Of a stretch of DNA of 64,000 nucleotides, positions 20,820-30,671 are shown piece by piece (the stretch's first letter is position 1; each line of letters starts with the position of its first letter). A model generated the notes under the pieces. The model made no database searches and was not told the DNA's origin. It saw nothing but the letters and a program-made list of their open reading frames with translations. Origin of the DNA: Brachionus koreanus (lineage: Eukaryota; Rotifera; Eurotatoria; Ploima; Brachionidae); assembly GCA_016987375.1 (NCBI GenBank), contig PJRA01000016.1:107612-171611 (forward strand), read 5' to 3'. A program made the translations under genes and the position numbers.

Positions 20820-21464
20820 ATGACTACTCGTTTGATAAACTTGTCATGTTTGGCAATCTCATTTGTGGCGTTTGTTCTAAATCTGACTGCGAATTCATCT
20901 GATCGCTGGTGGGTGGCCATCAAGAGACAAGAATTTGAAAATGTAGGCCTATGGCAAATTTGTTTTAATCATTATAGACATAGATTTGATTTTTATGGTA
21001 AAATATATCAAGGATGTTGGTGGGTTTTTTCACCAGAAATATATAAAATATTCTCTTGGATATCACAACCATGGTTTCGAGCGGTACAAGCTTTTAGTAC
21101 TTTATCAATGGTGTCAATGCTATTCGCTCTCATTATGACAGCTGTTCTAGCCTTCTCAAGAGAACTGGGCAAAGTCTCCACACGATTTATTCTTAGCACT
21201 GCCATGCTAACTCTCACATCTGCTCTATTTATGGCTATCGCTGTAATCACTTTTGCAGTTCGAGGCAAAGACAGGGACTGGATGCCAAGATGGCAACAAA
21301 ATTGGTACGGATGGTCGTTTTCAGTAGCAGTATCGAGCTGTATTTTACAAGTTGTAAGTGGTTCGATTCTGCTTTTTGAAGGCACTAATATGAAATTGGT
21401 CAAAAATTACATGGAAAAAATGTACATTCAAAGAAAGCGTCTATTTCCGCCAGCTCCAAGATAA
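20820..21464 (+). CDS. Claudin/PMP22-superfamily four-transmembrane protein
   Basis: A 214-codon intronless ORF with four hydrophobic segments. The first extracellular loop carries the claudin-type signature: R-W-W, then G-L-W-Q-I-C and a second Cys in Q-G-C-W-W, corresponding to W-x(n)-G-L-W-x2-C-x(n)-C. The length fits the family. Such proteins form septate or tight junction strands or act as membrane scaffolds. The C-terminus is basic and ends P-P-A-P-R, without an obvious PDZ ligand. The start is the ATG giving M-T-T-R-L. It is flanked by tRNA-Gly upstream and tRNA-Val downstream. Confidence 0.75.
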   Translation: MTTRLINLSCLAISFVAFVLNLTANSSDRWWVAIKRQEFENVGLWQICFNHYRHRFDFYGKIYQGCWWVFSPEIYKIFSWISQPWFRAVQAFSTLSMVSMLFALIMTAVLAFSRELGKVSTRFILSTAMLTLTSALFMAIAVITFAVRGKDRDWMPRWQQNWYGWSFSVAVSSCILQVVSGSILLFEGTNMKLVKNYMEKMYIQRKRLFPPAPR

Positions 21465-21898
21465 ACTATTAACAATTAGCTTTGTTTATATCAAAAACAT
21501 TCCTTAATCAATAAAAATTACTTTTTGTATTCTTTTTATTTGTTTTAAATAAAAAAATTTAGAAAAAAATTTATTTAAAAAATTTTTTCTGTTTTTTTTT
21601 TTAGTAAATTTGAAACACTAAATTGAAATATCTTGAACGTTAAAATAATTGTCAATTTCGGCTTTGCAGACCATATTTGGTTACGTTTACAAGAATTAAG
21701 TATTACATGGGACACTAGAAAAAGACAAATTTACAAAAGAAAACAAAGAAGAGCTTGAAACTGATAGCATTCTTAAAAACCAAAGCGTCACCACAATCAA
21801 CTAAGCTATCAATCGAGGCAAAACTGTTTCTAATGTTTTTTTTCATATTCTTTTTATCATTTAATTCAATTTAAAAAAATATATATTTAAATAAAGTA

Positions 21899-21974
21899 AT
21901 TCACAGACATAGTACTGTAAACGACGGAGTATGTCATCAATTGTGCCACTTATATTCATTCAATAAACTAAACT
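21899..21974 (-). repeat. R75 dispersed hairpin repeat, copy 3
   Basis: Read on the minus strand it matches copies 1 and 2: agtttattgaatgaatat, then GACATACTCCGTCG, and AGTACTATGTC. It keeps the GACATA/TATGTC stem. It lies immediately beside the tRNA-Val gene. Confidence 0.75.
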
Positions 21975-21997
21975 TATATTTTATTAAGAAAAAAAAA

Positions 21998-22070
21998 TGA
22001 TCGCACCAAGGATCGAACTTGGGACCTCCTGTGTGTTAGACAGGTGTGATAACCACTACACCATGCGATC
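21998..22070 (-). tRNA. tRNA-Val (AAC)
   Basis: 73 nt on the minus strand: acceptor GATCGCA/TGCGATC, D arm TGGTGTAGTGGTTATCA, anticodon stem CCTGT/ACAGG with loop CTAACAC (anticodon AAC), and T arm CCAAG-TTCGATC-CTTGG. All stems pair, so it looks functional. Confidence 0.95.
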
Positions 22071-22394
22071 TTCAATTAAATTTTGTCAATTAAATATTTT
22101 ATATTTCAGACCTAACAAGTCAACTTAAGCTAAAAATCAATCTCATTAAATTTTATTTTCATACTTTAGCCAAAAAATTATTAAATATTTAATTTGTAAC
22201 CGTAATGTGAATAGAAGATGAAAATATTTTATACTTTGTTTAGTTTTAAATTTTATTTCAATAAATGCTTTAAATTATTTGAAAGTTTGGCTAAAAATTT
22301 TAACAAATTTTAAGTTTTTGATGAGAAATTTTTTTCATTTGGAGAGCTAAATTGGCAGCAAATTTTCGATAAAAATTTTTCACATTACCAATTT

Positions 22395-22853
22395 TTATTC
22401 GGTTTTGTTTTCCAAAGCGTTGTGCTTTTCCTGCTCTTTTTTAAGAGATTGCTCGTACAAGTAGATTCTAATAAATTGGATCAAACCAGTAGTACCGACA
22501 AAGAAATTGACCGCAAAGAGAGAATAATTTTTTGGTATAATAACAAGTGAATATCTTGACCAAATAAAACCGGTAGCCAAAAGTGAAATTGTTTGATTTT
22601 TGGACAGCTTATTAGCAGGTCTTGCCATGTCGCCTATACCGGCCAAAACTAAACCCTAGTCACGTTGAAAAAAAAAAGTTTATCTATTTAAATTGAATAA
22701 TGTGTCAAATACCCATTTTGCAATCGGTGCCCAAAAATGAATTGTCTTTGGTCCAGCTGGATGCTCCCATTTTATGGCCTTGAGAGTTGTAGGTGACACG
22801 ACTCGCTCGGTTGTATGTACCAAAAACCGATAAACACTCGATAAAATAATCAT
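22395..22853 (-). CDS. MPC2: Mitochondrial pyruvate carrier subunit 2
   Basis: Two exons on the minus strand, 22853-22713 and 22655-22395, give 133 codons, close to the usual 127 or so. Diagnostic strings: H-P-A-G-P-K-T-I-H-F-W-A-P across to I-A-K-W-G-L-V-L-A-G-I, D-M-A-R-P-A, A-T-G-F-I-W-S-R-Y-S and V-I-I-P-K-N-Y-S-L-F-A-V-N. MPC2 pairs with MPC1 in the inner mitochondrial membrane to import pyruvate. The C-terminus ends in a charged tail. The N-terminal 45 residues include H-T-T-E-R-V, matching the amphipathic start of the family. Confidence 0.97.
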
Positions 22854-23112
22854 AATCAAATGAAAAAAAGCTTTTAAAAAATTTTAATTCTATAAATTTG
22901 TTTTCTTTTTTTTGCGTTTGGAATTATAATCAAAATTCTATTTATTCTCTTGCATACATTCAAAAAGTGGCGTTCAAATTATGTTCGAATAATTTTTTAT
23001 TTTATTTTTTTAGACTATTGGGCTCTTTCTTACAACATTAAACAAATTTTAGTTAACTTTATTCTACTCAAATTTTGATATTTAATAACAATTTCTGTTA
23101 TATATTTGATAA

Positions 23113-23183
23113 GCACTGGTGGTTCAGTGGTAGAATGCTCGCCTGCCACGCGGGCGGCCCGGGTTCGATTCCCGGCCAGTGCA
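23113..23183 (+). tRNA. tRNA-Gly (GCC)
   Basis: Sequence identical to the copy at 20563. Its 3' flank (atttttactatgtttttta) is shared with the copy at 27066, which shows duplication of the gene together with flanking DNA. Confidence 0.97.
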
Positions 23184-23449
23184 TTTTTACTATGTTTTTT
23201 AATTTAAAAAAATAAATAATTTACTAGGAGAATACTTCTTAACCATATAAGGCCAATAACATTGACTATGATACCAGCAAAATAATTTTCAGGAATCTCT
23301 TATGTTTTCACTGCAGCTAAATTCAGACGTAATAATGTTTAAAATTACAAATTAGATTTGCGTTTAAATGTTTAAACAAGCAAGAAATTATATTAGAACT
23401 TTTTCAAAATTACTATTTGCAATAGATTCAACTTAGATTATCCATTTTA

Positions 23450-23710
23450 TTCCTATGTCTATATCAACTCAATTCACACTAAAAAAATGTCATAAAAATC
23501 AAAATCTAATAAACGCATTAGAAAAATTCATCAAAGATCATAGTTTACATATATTACAAAGACCTTTTGAAATATTTAAAAAATCTAAAGAAAAACATGA
23601 ATTACTGTAAATTGTCTAAACCCAAATATATTTTATTATTATTATTTTTAAAAAATATAGTTTGGGTTATAAATCTGGGAACTTAGTCATCCTTTCAGAC
23701 AATTTTATTC
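23450..23710 (+). mobile_element. LINE 3'-end fragment (internally deleted), family A
   Basis: Begins with a peptide string M-S-I-S-T-Q (compare M-S-T-S-T-Q in the fragment at 49.4-50.25 kb) and ends with F-E-I-F-K-K-S-K-E-K before a stop, matching the end of the same LINE reverse-transcriptase C-terminus. The shared 3' tail 'aaaatatagtttgggtt' follows. The middle of the domain is deleted. The rest of 23711-24102 is AT-rich without a recognised feature. Confidence 0.6.
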
Positions 23711-24102
23711 AGTTAATAAAAAGACTATAATAATTTTTAATATTGAAAAATAGTGATATAAAAGTAAATGTTAATAAAAATAAAAAGAAATTGAAAATTT
23801 ATTTAATAATAATATTGAACCTCTAACAATTAGAAGACTTGTAAATCATGCAAATAGAGAATTTGATTTAATTATTAAAAAAAATTTAATAAATAAATGT
23901 ATATTAAATTAAACTCAAATTTATATTTTCTAAACATTAAACTATTTAATATTAGTAAAATAAGAATGAGAGATTGGTTAAAAAATTTTTTTAGATTATT
24001 ATGATTTATTTATTAATTACAAGTTTTGAATTTACAATGGATATTAATAAAATTAAAAGTCAATAAAAAAAACTATAAAAATAAAAGGAAAAAAATCTAA
24101 AA

Positions 24103-24792
24103 TTAATGATAATTGTAGTATTGAGTATTATGTACAACAGCTGAGAGAGCAGCATATTGGTTTAGTCTAGATTGAAGCAATTGTAGATTTGCAACTAATG
24201 GTGATGAAGAAACACTTGATTGATCAATTGATTGAACATTTTTTCTTGATTTAGCTGTGAATTTTCTTTGTTTGTCACGTGATCGTTTGTTTTGAAACCA
24301 GACTTTGATCACATTTTCAGGCAATACTAATTGTTCACTCAATTCTTCGGTCTCTTTTGGATCAGGGTATGGATTTTTGCGAAAATAGGCATCAAGAGCT
24401 AGCTTTTGTTCCTCTGTAAATGTCGTTCGAAATTTTTTTCCATCTGACTTTTTGACATTTTCTTTTTCTTCTTCAAAATCAAGCTGCTTGACAGAGGCAG
24501 TTGGAGATTTGTTCAACGAGGTTGTCATAAATGATTGAAAACCAGAATCGTTTTCGACGACTGGACTAGCCGAGCCGACCAAGTCGTCAATTGAATGAAA
24601 ATTAACCTTGGGTTTTTGTTTGATTGATGAGATTGGCAAAATTTTGGGCACAAACTGAAGTGGATAGAGAACAGGAGTAGAATAAGTTAGTAACAGATTG
24701 GATGTGTGTTTAACAGGAGTTGTGCAATTCGAAGAATCAACATTGATTGTCAATGGTGAAACAATAGGAGAAGAGCTTCTTGGTGATTCCAT
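24103..24792 (-). CDS. Homeodomain transcription factor, class uncertain
   Basis: A 229-codon single-exon ORF. The homeodomain lies at about residues 116-178: K-K-F-R-T-T-F-T-E-E-Q-K opens helix 1, N-P-Y-P-D-P-K-E precedes helix 2, and helix 3 is V-I-K-V-W-F-Q-N-K-R-S-R-D-K, so position 50 is Gln. The N-terminal arm is basic. The Asn-Pro-Tyr-Pro turn and S-R near the end recall CUX-type and paired-like domains, but neither CUT repeats nor a paired domain are present. The N-terminal 115 residues are Ser/Pro-rich and disordered; the C-terminus ends in Tyr/Asn. No intron splits the homeodomain. A TAAT-rich element lies 180-280 bp upstream. The subfamily cannot be assigned by eye. Confidence 0.9.
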   Translation of the reverse strand: MESPRSSSPIVSPLTINVDSSNCTTPVKHTSNLLLTYSTPVLYPLQFVPKILPISSIKQKPKVNFHSIDDLVGSASPVVENDSGFQSFMTTSLNKSPTASVKQLDFEEEKENVKKSDGKKFRTTFTEEQKLALDAYFRKNPYPDPKETEELSEQLVLPENVIKVWFQNKRSRDKQRKFTAKSRKNVQSIDQSSVSSSPLVANLQLLQSRLNQYAALSAVVHNTQYYNYH

Positions 24793-24970
24793 TTTTTTCC
24801 TTTAAAATAAAAAGTTAATATTTTTTTTTATAGAATCTTAAAACTTGTTTTTTTTTGTATTTGCTGATGGATGTTTCTTGATTTTGTTTTTGATGATTTA
24901 ATGATATAAGTTGTCTTTGTATTTATATTAAATAGACTGAATAGACACTATACTGAAATGTCTATAATTG

Positions 24971-25069
24971 TCAATTAATCAATTAATTAAATCAACCAGT
25001 CAGAATTAACAAACAGTTTTCAATTCTAGGGGATGTTTTTACGAAATTAATTAATTAATTAACTGGTTG
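24971..25069. promoter_or_regulatory. TAAT-rich inverted element upstream of the homeobox gene
   Basis: TCAATTAATCAATTAATTAA (24971-24990) is followed by CAACCAGT. About 45 bp further on, AATTAATTAATTAA is followed by ACTGGTTG, the exact inverse complement of CAACCAGT. TAAT/ATTA motifs are the canonical homeodomain core site, so this symmetrical array may be a regulatory or autoregulatory site. Confidence 0.45.
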
Positions 25070-26224
25070 TAGAGATTAAAAAATATTTCAGGTAGAATAT
25101 TTTGTGTTCTAGTGTGCCGTAATTGTTATCACTGCATGAGATCTGATCTTTATTGGATCAGAGAAATAGTATTACAATTAAAATAGCGGTTCAGATTATG
25201 GACTCCTGTGTGAGTGTGTGTGAGTGGAATTCTTTATGCCTGTCTTGTTGCAGAGAACCCAAGTCAAAAATTTTTGCAAACCAACGTTTTTAATTTACAG
25301 TTGATTGATTAATAGAAAACAATCAATCAAGAGTATTTTTAATTAACTTAGAGATTGTTTTCTTAATTAATCAGTTTTCACAGATTTATCTTATTTTCAA
25401 TAGTTGGCATTAAATTTATCGAGTACTCAATTGTGTCATTGGACAGCTTGTTTTTTACACGACCAAACTAGCAATTCTAGATTTTTTTTCTCATTCTTAC
25501 ATTTAGCTTATAACATTTTTGCTGCCTTATGCGTCACAGACAAGATCCTCATTTGTAATAATCTTCTTATGAAATAGCTGCTTTAATTCTTTGAACCTTA
25601 ATTTTGTTCTTCTGTTATAAATAATTAAATTAAAACTATTTACACAAGAGCCGATTATTTTGCTAATTATTTTAAATGAATGCGACAATAAGTTCAAACT
25701 ATCAAACTACCAAAGAAAAAAGTTAGTTAAATCATTTTTCGCCAGTTTTTTCCCAACAAATCATAGATAAAGACCCTTTTAATGCTAACTTTATTTAAAT
25801 TATTTTTATAATTTTTTATCTGAAGGAGCTTTAGATCGATAAAGATAAACTAACAAACAAATATTTTTTTTTGCTTTGTTTTTTTTTTTTTAATAATTTT
25901 TTATATAATTCATCAAGAAATATATCACCAATGCATTTGTTCTCACTCATCAGGTCACATTTGACAAAAATGCATCGACACATTTTCCTAATACTTTTAT
26001 AATATATCCTAATACTTTTCATTATCAAATTGTCTGAAGTAGTCATATTTTCCTACAATTGAATTGCTAGGACAGTCACAACCTGTCTTAGTGGCACAGA
26101 TTAATCCATCGTTTGAGTTACATAGAGAATTTATTGCAGAGATATTTTGAAGATTTTTCCACCCTTAGTGGGTTTTGAACCCTCGATCCTCTTCTTGCAT
26201 GACTAGCAGACAAACCGTAAACTA
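25070..26224. other. Homeobox gene upstream region
   Basis: Contains a short GT-rich stretch near 25212-25228 and a small inverted repeat CTGATC...GATCAG at about 25140-25162. Otherwise AT-rich with no supported gene. At 26160-26210 the minus strand has a weak tRNA-like T arm but no complete cloverleaf. Confidence 0.4.
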
Positions 26225-26450
26225 TAATCCTAGATGAATTGTTACGATCTAAGAAGGCCATCATTTATTTGTTGATCGTCTGCTGATCTTGAATCGACAT
26301 ATTTGTCTAGGAGTGTTGAGAATCGCGGGACCAACATTTCGATTTTCATATCATGGTGAATTTGTGTCGTCCGAGTTTTTAAGGGGTAAATTTTTTCAAT
26401 TTTGAAATTATGGCATTTTTTTATTTTGCTCTGGGTATATGTAATATGTA
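26225..26450 (-). mobile_element. LINE reverse-transcriptase C-terminal fragment, family A
   Basis: The minus-strand reading contains L-K-T-R-T-T-Q-I-H-H-D-M-K-I-E-M-L and L-L-D-K-Y-V-D-S-R-S, with the same motif string as the fragment at about 49.7-50.0 kb. Stops and a missing upstream domain show it is dead. Confidence 0.75.
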
Positions 26451-26638
26451 TGCTACCAAAATAACGTTAAACCATTCTTAATTTGAATGATTTAACTTTT
26501 AATCTAAAAAAAATAATTTGAAAATATTAAAGCAAAAGCTGGCTAATTATTTGCTCTAAAATTCTTTAATTAAAATTAAAAAAAAAATCAAATTATTTTA
26601 TCTCAATGAAATATAATCCTCTAAAGTTAGATAAAAAA

Positions 26639-26709
26639 TGCACTGGCCGGGAATCGAACCCGGGCCGCCCGCGTGGCAGGCGAGCATTCTACCACTGAAC
26701 CACCAGTGC
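26639..26709 (-). tRNA. tRNA-Gly (GCC)
   Basis: Full 71 nt copy on the minus strand, identical in sequence to the other intact tRNA-Gly genes, with intact anticodon arm. Confidence 0.97.
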
Positions 26710-27065
26710 TTATTATTAGTTTTACTGATCGAAAAATTTTTAAATATTGATAATAAACAAAAACTCTTTCTTTTTTTGGTATAGAATAAAAAATATGAAA
26801 ATTGAAAAATAGTCCATTTTGTTTTGCAGTAAAATCACTATCTGAATTTTAAAATTTAATAAATAGAATAAATAGTGAATTGAAAGAAAAATTTTTTTAT
26901 CTTAAATGAAACATTTAATTTCATGTAAATTTTAATTAATCAAAACAAATATTTAAAAAAACAATTTATTATATACGACTTTAATATTTTTTTTTAACAA
27001 TTTAAATTAGATTAATACGACTGTTTTTTTAAATAGAAATTAATTATATTTACAGGTATTAATAA

Positions 27066-27136
27066 GCACTGGTGGTTCAGTGGTAGAATGCTCGCCTGCC
27101 ACGCGGGCGGCCCGGGTTCGATTCCCGGCCAGTGCA
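27066..27136 (+). tRNA. tRNA-Gly (GCC)
   Basis: Full 71 nt copy. Its 3' flank is nearly the same as that of the copy at 23113 for about 35 bp, so the two arose by a recent duplication that included flanking DNA. It faces the minus-strand copy at 26639 about 360 bp away. Confidence 0.97.
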
Positions 27137-27383
27137 TTTTTACTATGTTTTTTAGTTTAAAAAAATAATAACTTAAATATTAAGAGAATATATTTTAAGA
27201 GGCAAAATGAAAATAATTTTACATTTTTACATTTTCATATTTTTTGATTTTTGTGCAATATTTAAGAATCTTTTTTATTTTATTTTTGTTTACCAAATCA
27301 TTAGAAAATGTTTTATTTAATTTAATTTAAATAAAGCAAAAATTTCTAAAATTAATAAGTTTGTAAAAAAAAATTGATTGAAA

Positions 27384-27485
27384 TCAGCAACAATATGCAC
27401 AATTACAATGTCGATTCATACATGACATGTTGTACATGATTGGAACTGGGCAATATAAACATCTTCTGGATCGCAAAAAGCACAT
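27384..27485 (-). CDS. Cysteine-rich 33-codon ORF, unverified
   Basis: On the minus strand: M-C-F-L-R-S-R-R-C-L-Y-C-P, then C at residue 22, C-N-C at 27-29, and a terminal C-C. There are eight cysteines in 33 residues, in C-x2-C and C-x-C spacing reminiscent of metallothionein-like or disulfide-rich peptides. No signal peptide or in-frame upstream exon was found. It is located about 460 bp 3' of ACTR6. It could be chance. Confidence 0.25.
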   Translation of the reverse strand: MCFLRSRRCLYCPVPIMYNMSCMNRHCNCAYCC

Positions 27486-27948
27486 TTTTTCACCGATTGT
27501 AGTTTTTTGATAATGAAAATAAATTTTATATTTTTTCAAATAAATACAGAAAAAATCTTCATTTAAAATGAAATTACAATTAATTTTTAGTCAAATTTAG
27601 TAAATTTAGTAAAATTACATGCTTATTCATGACGATAATAAGAAAATTGATAATTAAGGAGAATCGTTTAAAAAAAAACTAAAAATTGAAACGAAATTAG
27701 TAGAAATTAATTTTTAAAAATATTTTTTTTTTTCAATTTAATTAAATTTAATTATTTTTTAGTGAAAGAGTTTTTGTTTTTATTTTAGAAAATTAGTCAA
27801 TTAATTAAAATTTGGTGTTAAAGATCAGCTGCTCTAAGACAATCTTTACAGTTTTCACTCGAACTGGATTCTGGTGTAATTAAACAAAAATTCTGCTTTA
27901 AACAAACAAAAATTTTTTATTTACAAATAATTTTAAAACATTTTTTAA

Positions 27949-29488
27949 TTAATTGAGATCAAATTTTTTTTTGCAAATAGAATGACCAAATTCTTCATAG
28001 GCTTTTTTTGATACGACTAGTTCTTTGAATTCAGACTCATTTTCGGCCAACATTTTTCCTCCTTGCCATGCACAACCCAAACAATCCGATTCGGTTGTAA
28101 CATTTAATTTGTACTCGCTTGATATCAAACATCTCACATCGTCAAAAACTCTTTGATTAAAGCCCTTAAATTTAGCGTTTCCTCCCATAAGAATAATGTT
28201 TTCATATAAATCAGATCTTATGTCTTAAAGAAAAAATTATCAGTGAAAAAAAAAAAATTTAATATTTACTCTCAGGTAAAGATTCAACTGAATGAACAAT
28301 AGCTTCTGGAATGCCCATCTCACTTAGACCTATATCAGATGGATGAAACAATAGCTCCGGAATACTAAATCTTTCATTATTTAGCCGTATTATCTAAACA
28401 AACAAATTTACAAAAAAAATCTAAATTTTGATTTCGAACTTGTTCAGAATCTTGAGGCATTCCGGTTGATTCTTCTTGAGTTTTTGCGTATCCTTTGCAC
28501 AGACTAGCATAATCGGGCAACACATAGTCTCTTATTATTGTGTTTTCTTTACCTTTTAATCTTTAAATTAAACATTGTCAATAATTTAAAATTAAAAAAA
28601 AAGTCAAGTAATAACTTGGCTGTTTTCATGTCCATTTCAAAGTCTGTAGACACATAGCACAATTCTTCTTTAACTTGATTAATCACATATGTCTCGTCCA
28701 TAACCATTAATTGTCGATAGGAAATGACTTCTTTTAAATAATTTGTCAAGTGCTTACCTCCCATGTTTATTCTTTAAAAAAAAATGACAAAAATATTTAT
28801 GTCAATAAAAAAACAAGATATGATTTGGATTTACCTTCTGATTCCTTTTAGTAAAATATTTCCTCGATAGAATGGAGCAATATGGGTAAATGAATAACCA
28901 GAGTCCACCACTAGACACAAATCTTTTGAATTTTTCTTTAAATATTTGTAAGCAGCCAAATTTGGCGCTAAAAAAATTGTTTATTATTAAATAAATTAAA
29001 GTCAAATTGAAACCATTTGTTCTTATCAGCCCATCGAAACCTAGCTCTTCGAAGACAAGTTCTTCAAGACATTCTTGTGTGTGAGAAAAATTAAAAATTG
29101 GTTCTGTGACAATAAGCTGTGTTTGAGCTAGATCGACCGCACATTTTTTAAATATCTGATTCCATACTTGTTTTTCCAAGTCCCAATTAACCAGTATTCC
29201 CTACTTGAGCAATTTTAATCAGACAAAGTTAGTTTCTAATCAACAATTACCTTGTGGAACGGCAATTGATAAAATAAGCCAGAAAAATCTTTGCATTCGT
29301 CCAACTCGCTGCCAACATATGTTTCCCTGGCATTTTTTGATTTTGTCAAATAATTAGGCGTAAGCCTTAATTTTAAGTTTATAGCAAAAAAAAATTTAAA
29401 TTTAATTTTTAGATTACTTTGGTGATTCATAAATAGAGTAGCCCCATTTGGCAAAATAAGCACCATTATCAATTATAAATTTAGTCAT
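27949..29488 (-). CDS. ACTR6: Actin-related protein 6
   Basis: Eight exons on the minus strand: 29488-29418, 29365-29251, 29200-29014, 28967-28835, 28771-28616, 28560-28440, 28393-28270 and 28223-27949, giving 393 codons (human ACTR6 is about 396). Diagnostic strings: [73 protein letters not shown] and, near the end, [13 protein letters not shown]6 is a subunit of the SRCAP/SWR1 complex that deposits histone H2A.Z. The donor of exon 6 (GTTCGA) is weak but yields the correct frame. Its start lies 140 bp from the PIGH stop. Confidence 0.95.
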
Positions 29489-29627
29489 AGCAAAGAATAG
29501 CAAAAGAAAGACTTCATAATTTAATTAAAAATTTGTTAATAGTTTAAAATATAAATGAAAAAAAAAAGGGTACATGAAACCCCTTAGATAGAATAGATCG
29601 AGTAAAAATTAAAATAAAAAATAAAAT

Positions 29628-30260
29628 TTATTTAAATAAATTATTTGTCTCTTGGTATATTAGTTTAAGAAAATCAAGTTTAGGCTTTGTTCCGTTTAAT
29701 AGCGGTCTTAGCATCATTTTCTGACTTTCATTTTCACACAACAAGCATAGATAAAAAATTACTTTTAATGTGCTTACCGACTCACTTATTATCAATTGTT
29801 TTATTTGATTATGGGCATAAAATTTTATATCTTTGCGGCCTGTGCCACGTGTGCTGAGCTCTTGTACACCAACAGTGGGAATAAAAAACAGCTCTTCTAA
29901 TTTATCAATAGTTAAATTAAATTATTTCTTTAATTTTCTACGACTATGATCATGAAAATATTACCTTTGACAATTGTTGAGTTTAGTCTAGCAAATGTGT
30001 ATACGGAGAACATTAATGCCAAAAATAACGAAATTTTAATATTCTTAATTAAAATTAAATTTTAGGAGAGAAGATAAAAAACAATTAATTCAATTTACCC
30101 ATGGTAAACAAGCAAAAAATAAGACTATAATGGTTAACGATTGTTTGATGATAAAGTTAATTGGTTTAAAATTAGGTTTTTCAATTTCAAATTTTATACA
30201 AGTACAGTCTACTGTTTTAGTTAGTATTATCTTCTCATAACTGTAATTCTCAGATTCCAT
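29628..30260 (-). CDS. PIGH: PIG-H, subunit of GPI N-acetylglucosaminyltransferase
   Basis: Three exons on the minus strand: 30260-30099, 30043-29965 and 29896-29628, giving 169 codons (human about 188). Exons 1-2 encode an N-terminal cytosolic part and a hydrophobic hairpin of two helices. Exon 3 carries the PIG-H domain: E-E-L-F-F-I-P-T-V-G-V-Q-E-L, then I-I-S-E-S-V-S-T-L-K-V-I-F-Y-L-C-L-L, and a C-terminal N-G-T-K-P-K-L-D-F-L-K-L-I-Y. PIG-H works with PIG-A in the first step of GPI-anchor synthesis on the ER membrane. No single frame covers the gene because of the introns. Confidence 0.9.
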
Positions 30261-30671
30261 ATTTTTTTCATTTCATTTCAATATGAATAAGTTTTTTTTT
30301 CATTATTTTTTAAATTAAAGTAGAAAAAAAAAACAAAAATTAAATAAAAAACTTAACATTTTTCAGAAAATTTTTTTTCAATTCATGGTTGGCAAATTGT
30401 GAAGCATAAATAATTGGTTTCTAAATGATAAATTAGCTCGTTACTACTTCTAGGACAAATAAATGGTTCATTTAAAAACAATTTAATTTAAAAAAAAAAA
30501 AAAGGTGTATAATATAGAGTTGCTAGAAAATCACTTGACCCTGCGAAAATGACTGAATTAGATTAAAAAAAAAAAACATATATATTTAAAATTAAATTTT
30601 GTTCTAATTTAATTTTTATTTAGTTGAATAAAATAAAACTGTAAATTACATTTTCTTTATTTGAAAAAAAA

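Noticed and set aside
25831..26046. 71-codon minus-strand ORF upstream of the homeobox gene
   Set aside because: Poly-lysine end from an A/T run and no family resemblance; treated as chance.
26160..26238. tRNA-like sequence on the minus strand with a GGTTCAAAACC B-box-like motif
   Set aside because: The acceptor arms do not pair and the anticodon stem is imperfect. At best it is a decayed tRNA or SINE remnant.
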